Below, in pieces: positions 21,712 through 33,600 of a DNA stretch of 64,000 nt. Numbering within the stretch: position 1 is the stretch's first letter; every line of letters starts with the position of its first letter. The notes beneath the pieces are model-generated. The model was not told where the DNA came from, made no database searches, and was given only the letters and a program-made list of their open reading frames with translations. The translations under genes were made by a program, and so were the position numbers. Where the stretch lies: NCBI GenBank assembly GCA_039519185.1, contig CM076846.1, positions 148,318,605-148,382,604 of the forward strand, given 5' to 3'. The DNA comes from Astragalus membranaceus. Its lineage: Eukaryota; Streptophyta; Magnoliopsida; Fabales; Fabaceae.

Positions 21712-21825
21712 TGTTAGTAATTGTGTTAGCTATTGGGCTTAATTGTTTTAGATGTTATTGGGCCTTGCATGTGTTAAGTCAAGCCCAAGCCCTTAGCTTA
21801 GTTAGTTTTCTGAAGTCAATGTAAT

Positions 21826-22829
21826 GACCCAATAGGGGTAAAGGGACCATATTTTTGAACACCTTTAACCGAGAAATTAGTAAAGAAGAACTGGGACTAG
21901 CCGCCGTTCCTAGCTCTGCTAGGGTTTGTTAGCAGCCGCAGCTGCTTCTTGTTCCTAGATCTGCTAGGCTCATGGTTCCCTTCTGGTTTCTCTTCTGATG
22001 CCTCTCAAGCTCACTGCTTTCACGCCCTCCTCACGTAGCCATGCTCCTCCGACACCAACCACCACCGCCCACCTTCTCCTCCACCTCAATCAAGGTAAAC
22101 CGACCACCACCCTCTCGCCGTCCTCCCCATCCGCCTGACCCGGCTTCGTGCTCGCCTTCTGACCTTGTATCCTCGCCTCCCCCTCCCCCTGAACCGCCAC
22201 TGGAACCGCCAGACCTCTAGATCTGGTTCTCTGACCCTCTTTTTACTTCCATGTAGCGGTAATCGATCCCTCTCTACATCTCACTGGATGTTCAGTTCAC
22301 TGGTTTCTATGGTTCTTCGTTTCCTACATCCTCCTCCCACCTTATCCTTCGTGACTGTCAAATTCGGATCTAGTGACCTCGGGGCCAGTTGGCCTTCAAA
22401 TACGGGGAAAGTCTGGACTTTCCGTCCTTCCTCCCTCTCTAACTTTGTGGGCCTCTTGATCTCTATGTGGTGTCCCTGTTTTGCTCTGTGGTGGTGGCTG
22501 GTTTATGGGTTCGATTCAGATTGTGGCTTCTGGTTCTTTGCCTTCCGGTGCGGATAGAGACGGTTTCCTTTTTATTCTGTGCTTCATGGTTGTAATTTTT
22601 GCTTTAGTTTTATTTTTGCGCTTTTTAGTTCGTTCAGTTGTAACTAGATTGTCTCAGGTGCGGCTCATAGGCTTAATGTAATCTTTTAGAGCTTAGCTAT
22701 AGACCTGATGTGTCTTGTTCGTTAAAGGGCCTATGAATGCTTCATGTGTAAGCTTGTAGTTCACACTATGTGTAATGTTTCTGTGGCCTTGCCCGATATC
22801 AATGAAATATTGCATGATTGACCAAAAAA
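21826..22829 (+). mobile_element. LINE-type retroposon inside the 5' LTR of Copia-A
   Basis: A 1.0-kb insertion ending GATTGACC plus an A tract, flanked by a 13-bp direct repeat of LTR sequence (AAGTCAATGTAAT at 21813-21825 and 22830-22842). The 3' end (ATCAATGAAATATTGC then TTGACC-An) resembles plant L1-type 3' ends. The interior has C/T-rich, gene-leader-like sequence and no ORF2. Probably an internally deleted LINE derivative. Frames at 22165-22557 are unconvincing. Confidence 0.6.
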
Positions 22830-22919
22830 AAGTCAATGTAATAAAACCAAGATTGCAATTCAATGAAGAAAGTTAATTGCGATTAACAGCTTTCAGTTAC
22901 AATAGTCAACTCTTACATT

Positions 22920-22931
22920 TGGTACCAGAGC
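22920..22931 (+). other. Primer-binding site of Copia-A
   Basis: TGGTACCAGAGC, two bases after the 5' LTR; one base off the usual copia site TGGTATCAGAGC. Confidence 0.75.
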
Positions 22932-22962
22932 TCCGATCGGGGCCTGGCCGCAAATCAAGAAC

Positions 22963-25900
22963 GTGAACCGCAGTTTCACGATGATGGCGACTGGAAGAAC
23001 AACGATGGCGGAGAAAGAGAACAACAACTTCATTCAACCGACAATTCCCAAGCTTGATGCTATCTACGAACATTGGGCACGATTGATGCAAAATCTGCTG
23101 CGATCTAAGAAATACTGGGAAATAGTAGAGAATGGAGTTCCGACTCTTGGGAGCAATCCAACACCAGAACACAAGAAAGTTGTAGACGAAGCAAGGTTGA
23201 AAGATCTGAAAGCGAAAAACTACCTTTCCCAAGCGATTGAACGAGGGGTTCTTGAAACGATCTTGGAAGCAGACACGTCAAAGGGGATATGGAACTCTCT
23301 GAAGCATAAGTATCTATGGTCAACTAAGGTCAAGCAAGCACAGTTGCAGGTTCTGAGGCGCGAATTTGAGCTGTTGGGAATGAAGGAAAGCGAGACGATC
23401 AGTGAGTATTTCGCAAGAACTCTGGTGACTGCAAACAAAATGAAGAGTCACTGCGAGAAGGTATCAGAAACGGTGGTAGTTGAGAAGATCTTGAGATCAA
23501 TGACACCCAAGTTCAACTACGTGGTGTGTTCAGTTGTTCAAGCCAACGATGTGCAAACTTTGTCCATTGATGGCTTGCAAAGTAGCTTGGTCGTCGAAGA
23601 GGTGCGAATGAAAGGACACAAAGAAGAAGAACAAGCCCTAAAGACCACTGGAACCAAAAGAAACAGAGGAAGAGGCAGATGATTTGGAAGAGGAAGGGGA
23701 AGACAAGTCTCAAAGGAGAATCTTGAGTGCTACAAGTGCTGCAAGCTAGGCCATTTCCAATACGAATGCCCTAGTCTTGAGGAGAAGGTAGCAAATTATG
23801 CTGGGTTCGATGATGAAGAGGAGATGCTGCTTATGGCTTATGGTGATTCTCAACTCCTTGACAAGGTAATGATCTGGCTCCTTGATTCTGGTTGTAGCAG
23901 CCATATGTGTGGAATGAAAGACTGGTTTTTTGAATTAGATGAAACCTATAGAGAATATGTGAAATTAGGTGATCATTAAAGAATCAAAGTGATGGGAAAG
24001 GGTAGTGTTAGACTGAAAATTGAAGGGAGGATACAAGTTATCACTGAGGTCTACTACATCCCAAATTTAAAGGTCAATTTGTTGAGTATAGGGCAGCTAC
24101 AACAAAAGAAATTAAAAGTAATATTTGATGATGATAAGTGCAAAGTGTACCATAAGGAGAAAGGGCTAATCATGACCTCAGTTATGGCAAAGAATAGAAT
24201 GTTTGTCATCAAGGTAACTCCAATTGTCTCATCATGCTTGCAAGCTACCAGTGAGGATATGACAGAGTTATAGCACAAAAGGTATGGCCACCTCAGCTAC
24301 AAGGGGTTAAAATTGCTACAGCAGAAGGGTGTGGTTAGGGGACTACCAGAGCTTCAAGATACAAACAAAGTGTGCACAGAATGTCAGGTTTGAAAACAAC
24401 ATAGGGAGGCTATGTCAAAACAGAGTAGCTGGAGGGAATCAAGGAAGCTGGAGTTAATTCACTCGGATATGTGTGGCCCTATTACATCAGAGTCTAACAG
24501 CAAAATGAGGTATTTCATTTCATTCATTGATGACTATAGTAGGAAAGGTTAGGTGTATTTTTTAACTGAAAAGTCTGTTGCCTTTGAGACATTCAAGAAA
24601 TTTAGAATGATGGTAGAAAAGGAGTCTCAATGTGTGATTAGCTGCCTTAGAACTGATAGGGGAGGGGAATTTAATTCCAGTGAATTTACTGATTATTGCA
24701 CTGAGCATGGCATTAGAAGGCAACTCAGTGCTGCCTATACTCCACAACATAATGGAGTGGCAGAGAGGAAGAACAGAACCGTCATGAATATGGTGAGAAG
24801 TATGCTAACTGAGTCTAAGTTGCAAAAATAGTTCTGGCCAGAAGCTGTTAAGTGGTCATTTTATATTCTGAATAGATGCCCTACTGTCTCAGTGAAGGAT
24901 ACTACCCTTGAGGAAGCCTGGAGTGATGTAAAGCCATCTGTAAAACATCTTAGGGTGTTTGGTTGTGTAGCCTTCATGCATGTTCCTGATAATCACAGAA
25001 AGAAATTGGATGACAAGAGCATTAAATACATATTTCTTGGTGTTAGTGAGGAGTCTAAGGCCTATAGATTGTATAAGCCAAATACCAAGAAAATCATGGT
25101 TAGCCAAGATGTTGTATTTGCTGAATATGAAACATGGAAATGGGAAGTGCAGAGAAAATCACCGCACCAGTATGTGATTTGGACAAGGAAGATAGTACAG
25201 TGGTTGATCAACAAGATGCAAGGGTGAATTTTGAACCTAATGGGTCTGATCTTAGGGGGGAGCATCACATGGAACAAGGATCAAGCTCAGCACAGAATCA
25301 AGAAGGTCAAAACTGTGTGGTTAACTCTGATGCAACAACAGAAGCTGTTGCAGCTAATCTGAGCAATGAAGATGAGGAAAGGAACAAACTAAGGAACAGA
25401 GTTAGGAAGCCTCCTGCTTATCTAGATGAGTATATGGTTGGTTGTGCTACTCTAGATTACTCTGACAATAGTGATGGTGAATTACCGAAAGATGAGGTAT
25501 TGCATAGCTTGTTGGCATGTGAAACTGGTGATCCCCTCACCTATGAGGAAGCTGTCAAGGAAGACAAATGGAGGAAAGCAATGGACAGTGAGATTGCATC
25601 CATTGAAAGGAACAGTACTTGGGAACTGGTTGATTTACGAAAGGGAGGCAAAAAGATTAGAGTAAAATGGATTTATAAAACAAAATATAATGATGAAGGG
25701 AAAGTTGAGAAGTACAAGGCTAGGTTGGTAGCCAAGGGCTATGCTCAAGAGCATGGGATTCACTATTCATAGGTCTTTGCTCCGATAGCAAGATGGGACA
25801 CAATAAGGACTATTCTGGCAGTGGCAGTAAATGTGGGATGGAAGGCATATCAGCTTGATGTCAAGAGTGCTTTCTTACATGGAGATTTAGAGGAGACTGT

Positions 25901-27120
25901 CCACGTTGATCAACCTAAGGGATATGAACAAAAGGGTCAATAGGGCAAAGTCTACAAGTTGAAGAAAGCCTTGTATGACTTAAAACAAGCTCCTAGAGCT
26001 TGGTATAGTAGAATTCAAGCCTACTTTGACAAAGAGGGATTCAAGAAGTGCCGTCATGAGCACACACTGTCACAAAAGAAGATGGTAAAGGCAACTTGTT
26101 GGTTGTTAGCTTGTATGTAGATGATGTTTTGTTTACTGACAGCAATGAGCAGTTAATAAAAGAATTCAAAAGCTCAATGAGAAAAGAATTTGATATGACT
26201 GACCTTGGAGGCATGAGACATTTTCTTGGAGTAGAGGTAATGCAAGATAAGCACTGTATCTTCATTACTCAACAGAGATACGCCAAGGAAGTGTTAGACA
26301 GATTTGCTATGACTGATTGTAAGCCAGTTAGAAGTCTAGTAGTTCTTGGAAATAAGGTTTGCAGAGATGATGAAGGGAAACCAGTTAACACAACTATGTT
26401 CAAACAAATTGTTGGCAGCTTAATGTATTTGAATGCTACCAGGCCAGATCTCACCTACTCAGTGAGTTTGATTAGCAGATACATGCACAAACCAACTGAG
26501 AAACATCTCATGACAGCAAAGAGGATTTTGAGATATTTGAAGGGCACGACAGATCTGGGAATTGTCTACAGAAAGGACCAAGAACAGCAACTGACAGCAT
26601 ACTGTGACAGTGACTATGCAGGAGACTTAGATGATCGAAAGAGCACTTCTGGGTATGCATTTCTGTTAAGTAATGGAGCAGTATCTTGAAGTTCTAAGGA
26701 GCAGCCCATTGTCACACTTTCCACCACTGAGGCAGAATTTGCGGCTGCTGCACATTGTGTTTGCCAAGGGATTTAGCTGAAAAGAATCCTAGAAGAACTG
26801 AAGTTGAAGCAGGAAAGGTGTTTGACTGTCTTATGTGACAATAGTTCCACAATTAAACTCTCAAAGAATCTAGTTATGTATGGAAGAAGTAAACACATTG
26901 ATGTTGGATTTCATTTTTTGAGGAATTTGTGCAAGGAAGGCTTAGTAGAACCGAAATTCTGTTCCACACAGAACCAACTTGCTGATATACTGACCAAGGC
27001 TTTGAAGACTGATAGCTACTTGAAATTGAGAAAGAGTTTAGGAGTGTGTTCCACACAGAACCAACTTGCTGATATACTGACCAAGGCTTCGAAGACTGAT
27101 AGCTACATGAATGCTTATTG
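22963..27120 (+). pseudogene. Copia-A gag-pol polyprotein, degenerate
   Basis: Domains appear in copia order. Gag (UBN2-like) runs from 22963 to 23682. The zinc knuckle CYKCCKLGHFQYEC is near 23730 and the protease motif LLDSGCSSHM near 23880. The integrase core has DDYSRKG, RTDRGGEFNS and YTPQHNGVAERKNR (24520-24780). Reverse transcriptase runs from WRKAMDSEI (25570) through KARLVAKGYAQEHG to LYVDDVLF (26110). RNase H has YCDSDYAGDLDDRKSTSGYA (26600) and LADILTKALK. In-frame stops occur at least near 23680, 23977, 24391, 24550, 24829, 25771, 25941, 26687 and 26774, and there is a frameshift near 26095. Several stops replace expected Trp or Glu codons. No functional protein is possible. Confidence 0.8.
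26961..27110 (+). repeat. 87-bp tandem duplication in the RNase H C-terminus
   Basis: GTTCCACACAGAACC...GATAGCTAC occurs at 26961 and again at 27048, a period of 87 bp (29 codons). The translated motif CSTQNQLADILTKA is therefore present twice in frame. Confidence 0.85.
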
Positions 27121-27259
27121 AAGCTTCAGATTATGGGAGGAAATGTTAGTAATTGTGTTAGCTATTGGGCTCAATTGTTTTAGTTGTTATTGGGCCTTGC
27201 ATGTGTTAAGTCAAGCCCAAGCCCTTAGCTTAGTTAGTTTTCTGAAGTCAATGTAATAA

Positions 27260-29047
27260 TGGTGGTATGGGCTTTAAGGATTTTTCGATTCAGAACTCCT
27301 CTCTCCTTTCAAAGCAGGCTTGGAGGTGCTTACATAGTAAAAATGAATTCTGGGCTACAATGTTGAGAGGTATCTATTGTGATAATGAGGATTTTTGGAG
27401 TGTTAAACCTAAAGCTGGGATATCATGGGTTTGGAGAAGTTTACTACATGGAAGAGATCTACTTAAACAACAAGGAAGGTGGAGAGTAGGAAATGGGGCT
27501 CTTATTAGTATCTCTGAGGATAGATGGCTTGCTTCTGGAGATTTGGCTATCACTAAACCTGGTTCTAGTTCTACTGTGGTTCAGGATTTAATTGATCAAT
27601 CCTCAAAAGTATGGAATGTTAATGCATTAAGAACAAACTTGTCTACTGAAAGTGCTATAGGTGCCTTAAAAACTCCTATTAGTATGTTGGATGCAAACAA
27701 TTACTTGTTCTGGCCTTTCTCTAAAGATGGTCAGTATAGTGTGAAGTCTGGATATATTGCTATTAGGAATTCTAATGCATCTAGAAGTTCAAATCCTTCT
27801 ATCTCCTACAATAATTCAGAAAGTTCTTGGAGGAGCATTTGGGGGGCTAGTGTTCCAGGGAGAGTTAAACAGTTTGTATGGAAGCTAAAGCACAATGCAA
27901 TAAGTACTGCTCTTAACCTTGTGAAGAGGAAAATCTATCCTTCTTCTTTATGTCCTGTGTGTAAGATAGCTGAAGAATCTTTAGAGCACTTGTTTTTTCT
28001 TTGCCCTTGGACTACTCCTATTTGGTTTGGACTTCAACTATGTCCTGTACCTAATCCTTTCATAATTTCTCACTTTGGCCAATGGTTTGAGTCTATTCTT
28101 GAGGCTAACTGGTGTGTGGGTAAGGATAAACAAATTCTTATAAGCTATATTATGATTGCACTTTGGAATATATGGAAGGCTAGGAATCTTATGTGTTTTG
28201 AAGACAAAGCTCCTAATCCTAATGAAATCATGTTTGTAATCAAGGCTTGTTTTTCCTCTATGACTACTCCTTCTACTAAGTTATCTACACAAATGATTAC
28301 AAATAGTTGTCAAAGGAGATCTATGGCTAAATGGAAACCTCCTTTAAACAACACAATCAGATTTAACTCTGATGCACAATTTGATGTGAATGTTGGAAAA
28401 TGTTGCTCTGGTATTGTGGCCAGGAACAACCTTGGTTACTTGGTAGCAGGGAGTACCTCAAGATTTTATGCTCAGTCTCTGCTTGTTGGTGAAGCTATTT
28501 CTCTTCGTGAAGCTATGATTCTTGCTTCTAGTCTTAATCTTTTGGAGGTTTCCATGGAGTCCGATTCTCTCGAATTGATAGATGCATGCAATAGAAGAAA
28601 TTTGAGGGGTGAGATAGAAGTAATTGTGAAAGATATTTTAGAGATCAAGAAGGATTTTACCTTGTGTGAATTCATCTGGATTAATCGAAATGGAAACGCT
28701 GTTGCTGATTCTGTTGCGAAGCTTGCTTCGACGAATTCCTTGCCGAGTGATTGGATTGCGGTGCCTCCGTTAATGATTCGTGAATTGTTGATGAAGGATT
28801 TGGCTTGATTTGTGTTTTTCTCTTGCTTTAGTTGGTTGTTGGATTAGGGATTTTTTTCCCATTTCGTTCTTAGGGTTTTCGTTGTGTGTAGCGTATGAAT
28901 CAGGACTAATTATCTTCCTTGTTTTATTTTTCTGCTTGTTGGCTTGGCTCTTTGTTGGGCCGGGTCAGTTTTTGTTTGGTTCGTGTTGTAGTAGGTTGGG
29001 CCTTGCCCTTTTCTTCTATTGAAATCCTATATGTTGACCAAAAAAAA
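27260..29047 (+). mobile_element. 5'-truncated LINE (L1-type) inside the 3' LTR of Copia-A
   Basis: Flanked by a 16-bp direct repeat (GAAGTCAATGTAATAA at 27244-27259 and 29048-29063) and ending TTGACC plus an A/G tract, the hallmarks of target-primed insertion. It begins within ORF2 and keeps the C-terminal part of ORF2 and the 3' UTR (28811-29040). Confidence 0.85.
27267..28808 (+). CDS. LINE ORF2 C-terminal fragment (zf-RVT + RNase H), 513 aa
   Basis: An uninterrupted frame starting inside ORF2 (MGFKDFSIQNSSLLSKQAW). The first 150 residues are the RT-connector region common in plant LINEs (WRVGNGALISISEDRWL). The zf-RVT domain is at about residues 190-250, with CPVCKIAEESLEHLFFLCP. The C-terminal third is an RNase H-like domain (FNSDAQFDVNVGKC, MESDSLELIDAC, WINRNGNAVADSVAKLAS), with D at the expected catalytic positions. 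The reverse transcriptase and endonuclease were lost by 5' truncation, so it cannot move itself. The intact frame suggests a fairly recent insertion. The Met is probably internal and not a true start. Confidence 0.75.
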   Translation: MGFKDFSIQNSSLLSKQAWRCLHSKNEFWATMLRGIYCDNEDFWSVKPKAGISWVWRSLLHGRDLLKQQGRWRVGNGALISISEDRWLASGDLAITKPGSSSTVVQDLIDQSSKVWNVNALRTNLSTESAIGALKTPISMLDANNYLFWPFSKDGQYSVKSGYIAIRNSNASRSSNPSISYNNSESSWRSIWGASVPGRVKQFVWKLKHNAISTALNLVKRKIYPSSLCPVCKIAEESLEHLFFLCPWTTPIWFGLQLCPVPNPFIISHFGQWFESILEANWCVGKDKQILISYIMIALWNIWKARNLMCFEDKAPNPNEIMFVIKACFSSMTTPSTKLSTQMITNSCQRRSMAKWKPPLNNTIRFNSDAQFDVNVGKCCSGIVARNNLGYLVAGSTSRFYAQSLLVGEAISLREAMILASSLNLLEVSMESDSLELIDACNRRNLRGEIEVIVKDILEIKKDFTLCEFIWINRNGNAVADSVAKLASTNSLPSDWIAVPPLMIRELLMKDLA

Positions 29048-29136
29048 GAAGTCAATGTAATAAAACCAAGATTGCAATTCAATGAAGAAAGTTAATTGCG
29101 ATTAACAGCTTTCAGTTACAATAGTCAACTCTTACA

Positions 29137-30611
29137 AAATTCACTTAGCTTGAACTCTTACTCCTTCATTTTGAGTGGGAGACGTGAAGAATTGGCAACA
29201 AAATGTCTTTGTGGTGTAAGAGTTGATGACAGATTCGTTTAAAATTCAGGACTAAACCATGGCAAGAAATTATGGGGTTCAAAATATTTTGTTGTGCGTG
29301 TAGTTGGTCTTGATTCCCTTTCTAGCTCAAGTTTGGTCTTGATTTTTTATAAGCTTGCGAGCAAAAAGGAATGGAAATAAGTAGACTTAGAAGGACCATA
29401 ATGAAGATTCATGGGGATGACGACTTCAACTCGTGTAATGTTGATGTTCATTTTGGTCAATAAATGGTTTATTTGATGTTTGTTTTAAGATTATGTAATG
29501 TTTATGTGATATGTAATATTAAAGAATATGCAATGTTGAAGATTATGAAATGTTGATGTTTATGGGCCACTTTGTGTTTGTGCAACATGAAGTTTAAATG
29601 GAAGCCGAAACTGACTATAATGGAAAATGTATAAATCGGAAGCTGAAAGTATAAATGGGAAATGTATAAACGGGCAAGTGAAACTAAAACTGTAAGACAA
29701 TAAATAACCACTTGATCATAATTGTAAAATGTAAATGGGAGCTGAAACTCTGTATAATTGGAAGTTGGAATTCAAATTGAAAGTGGGACTATGCAAGTCA
29801 CTTAAACTAAAACATATATGCAACTAAAACTGGAATTCAACTCCCCCTATACACTTTCTCTCCCACTCACTTTTACGTAACCTCAATTTTAGAGTCACCT
29901 TATAATTTTGGTACTTTTTTCTTATCCTATTACTGTAAAGGGAAGTATGATACTTGTGGGTCTTCCTCTCTTATTTAAGTTTTTATTTCTCAACTTATCT
30001 GATTTTCTCTCTTTAAAAAAATACCTAAAGTTACCACCTATATATAATATAAGTAAAGCCATTGATTCTATATTCGGAGTGAATAGCTCAATGACTATTG
30101 GAAATTTCCAGTAGTAAAGAGAGTGATACAATGAACAAAATACTAATAACTATTATTTTATTTATTGTGTCATTTTGTATAATACTGAAAAGTTCTAGGC
30201 AAAATTGAACTCTGGATCCTTTAAGTTATTATTGAATACCAACTTAGTTCTTTAAATATTGTTTTTCCAATTTTGATATTTTATCCCTTAAAATGTGTAC
30301 ACAATTTTTTTAACCCTTCATTTCAAACACAGTGACATGGCTAAAATGGTGCGGAGGCTGCTTTTAAAAATATATCCTAAGTGGATATCCTTCTCCATTT
30401 CCCCCCAAATCCCAGACCTTAGGTAGTTAAACCAGAAGAATATCTTCTCTATGCCATGGCTTCATTTCTTACCAATGGGTCGTATTCATGTAGCTTGAGT
30501 GATCACACAAAACCGGGGCTAAATTTTCCTTGTGGTGTAAAAGGCTAAAAGCTGTTGTCAGAAACGCAACAAAACCGGGACTATACCAAGGCAAAAAGTT
30601 ATGGGGTTCAA
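29137..30611. repeat. Junction of diverged tandem duplication (unit A end, unit B start)
   Basis: 29137-29500 is the right part of unit A. About 29845-30611 is the left part of unit B and resembles 16600-16764, 21311-21711 and 29137-29285. Shared words include GTAGCTTGAG/TTAGCTTGAA, CCTTGTGGTGTAA/CTTTGTGGTGTAA and TTATGGGGTTCAA. The stretch 29500-29845 has short repeats of AATGTT and GTATAAA. No gene is recognised in either unit. Confidence 0.5.
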
Positions 30612-30612
30612 C

Positions 30613-33600
30613 ACGGGGAAGACTTGGCTTGAATCTGATGAGTTTCCCCAGGGCCTAAATGATACCAATATTGTCTTAATTCCAAAGGTTGACAGTCCTA
30701 CTTGCATGAAAGATTTAAGGCCGATATCATTGTGTAATGTCATCTACAAGATCATTTCTAAGGTGCTTGCAAATCGTATGAAACTGTTGCTAGAGAAATG
30801 TATTTCTTTAGAGCAATCGGCATTTGTAGCAAATCACTCTATCCTTGATAATGTGTTGGTTGCCATTGAAACTCTTCACCATATGAAGTTCAAAACAAGT
30901 GGCAAGGTGGCACTGAAAATTGATATTAGTAAGGCATATGACAGAGTGGATTGGGGGTTTATTTTGGAGATGATGAGGCGTATGGGGCTTGATGAGAGGT
31001 GGGTGAAGTGGATATCCATGTGTCTTGAGACAGCTAATTACCCAGTCTTGCTTAATGGGGAAACAACTGAAACTATCACACCTGGGAGAGGTCTTAGACA
31101 AGGGGACCCATTGTCCCCTTATTTGTTTATTCTATGTGCGGAAGGTCTCACCAGTCTTGTTAAAAAAACAGAGGCCAGAGGAGACATCCATGGAATTAGT
31201 GTGTGTCGTGGGGCCCCACCCACAAACACCTCATTTTTGCTGACGATTGTTTCTTATTTTGCAGAGCCACTGAATCTGAAAGCAGGCAACTACAGGAGAT
31301 TCTTAATACTTAAGAGAGAGCATCAGGCCAGAGTATTAATATGCAGAATTCGGAGATATTTTTTTAGCAGAAATACAAGTCAAGAGACCCGGGGACAAAT
31401 AATTGATAAGTTGGGTGTCTCAGAGTGTATTGGCACAGGCAAGTACTTAGGGCTTCCATCAATGATTGGCAGAAACAAAAGGCAGATCTTTGCATTTCTT
31501 CGGGACAGGACTTGGAAGCGCACACAAAGTTGGTCTAGCAAGCATCTATCCACGACAGTTAGGGAGGTTCTAATAAAATCTGTGGCTTAAGCAATTCCTA
31601 CTTATTGTATGAGCACCTTTATGCTTCCGTCTACTTTAGGTGAGGAGTTAGAAATGATGCTGAATTCTTGTACGAATCAAACCAATTCCAAAGGCATCAA
31701 GTGGCTACGTTGGGAAAAGCTCTCCATGAGTAAGGAGTATGGAGGTATGAGTTTTTCGTCATTTCTATGGTTTCAATTTAGCAATGCTGGGGAAGCAGAC
31801 TTGGAATATTTTTACCAAGAGAGATACTATAGTGCATCGTGTCTTCAAAGCTAAATATTTTCCGGATGGAGACTTTACGGGGGCTCGCTTGGGCCATAAT
31901 CCCAGTTATGTTTGGCGTAGTATCTACGCTTCTCGAGTGGTGTTAAATTTGGGATATAGATGGCGAGTTGGGAATGGTAGGAGCATCAATGTTTGGAAGG
32001 ACCCATGGCTAAAGGGTCGAAGTGATTCTAGAGTGACAACCCCGATGATACAAGGTTTGGAAGATATTAAGGTGTGTGACCTCTATGATGTAGCGTCTAG
32101 TGATTGGAATAATGCTCTCATTGATTCAGTTTTTTCAGCAGCTGATGCAAGCTTAATTAAATCCATGACTATGCTTATTCGAGAAAGTGAAGACAACATG
32201 ACTTGGTGGAGAAGCAGGAATGGGTCTTATTCAGTTCGGTTAGCATATTATGGGGCGATGGAGGATTTGATTGATAATTCACACCTAAGGAAGAAAGGCG
32301 ACTGGTTGGCGCTATGGAGGATCAAAATGCCTTAAAAGGTTAAATTATTATTGTGGCGCGGTGATAACTCTATTTTATATAGAGTTATTTATGCTCTCAA
32401 ATCTAAACAATTGTGAGAATCTCAGTAAATATGTTTTGCTAAATAGAGAAATGCAACTTTTAAAATTAAGAAAGGTTCAGGCACACTTCATGACTATTTT
32501 ATATGATTTGTGGTATTTTATGTGTTTGCTCAATTGCTGCAGCAATCAATTGCCTCAGCAATGGATGCCCCAGCAATAGAGACAGAAGCATTGCCCCAAC
32601 AATCAATTGCCCCAGCAATCAATTGCCCTAGCAATCTTCACAACACAAAATGCTTCAGCATCCTAGTGATGACGTCATGGTGCGTCAAAAGTAAATGTAA
32701 GTGGCCATGTGGGAGAAATGCGGCACCTGCCATTGACCCTCTAGCTCACAAGAGTCACACCTCTAAGGGACACTTGTCCTCTCATCAATGGACCTCTTCT
32801 TTTTACATGATGGGTGATCACATGGAAGCTTTTGAGATAAAATTAAAAAAGGAAAACCTAATTTCATCTCAAAGTAACCTTGATGCTCAAGACAACTCCA
32901 CTCCAAGAAGCCTATAAATACATCTCCTCCTCTTCATTGGAAAATATCTCAAATTTTAGGAAGTAGTCTTAGATATAATATTTTGGTTCGAAGGAGAGAA
33001 AGAAATTGACAACTTCTCTCTCTACTTTTATACCATCTTATATTGCTGTTTCATTGCTCCAGCATTGCTAGGCAGAATATGCAAATGAACTCCATTTGTG
33101 TAATTTCTATCTTATCTCATTTCCTTTGTATTTTTCAATCATATAAATATGACTCCTTATGTTTATATGAGCTTAGTTATGTCAAGCATGAACTAAATAT
33201 ATTAGTTGGGATGCTTTAGCTTTGTAATGAACTTTTAGATAGTGATTATGTTATATTGATGCTTGCAATTTAGTTCTTGTGCTATAATTCCTTCAAACTT
33301 ATATTTTGAGGTTGATCACTTAGAATAAATAGGGTCATGAATAAGACATGATTTGTGATTTGAACTCAAGAACTAATATGGATAAATGTTTTAATAAAAA
33401 GAAATTTGGTTAAATCCACGCTAAAACCTAGACAGAGGATAGCATAGTCCATATGGTGATACTATGGGAACTTCATATACAAGAGTGAACTTATTTAGAG
33501 CTTAGACATAAGACTTATAATGAAACCCTGACATTAGTTGCTGAAAACACGCATCAATTGCTACAACACCCATTGCAAGAGCAATCATTGCCCCAACAAT

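Larger units (their letters stand above)
21712..29136 (+). mobile_element. Copia-A: Ty1/copia element with an insertion in each LTR
   Basis: The 189-bp LTR (TGTTAGTAATTG...CTCTTACA) is present at both ends, but each copy is split: 21712-21825 plus 22843-22917, and 27144-27257 plus 29062-29136. The 5' LTR is followed by the primer-binding site TGGTACCAGAGC (22920-22931), nearly complementary to initiator tRNA-Met. The 3' LTR is preceded by a purine tract ending GGGAGGAAA. Internal gag-pol (22963-27120) is full of stops. The LTRs differ at a few positions, so it is older than the elements in introns 9 and 16. No target duplication could be matched; the flanks appear to have lost bases. Confidence 0.85.

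Noticed and set aside
22165..22681. 130- and 66-residue plus-strand frames in the 5' LTR insertion
   Set aside because: No recognisable domain; the block has the structure of a LINE-type retroposon leader and 3' UTR.
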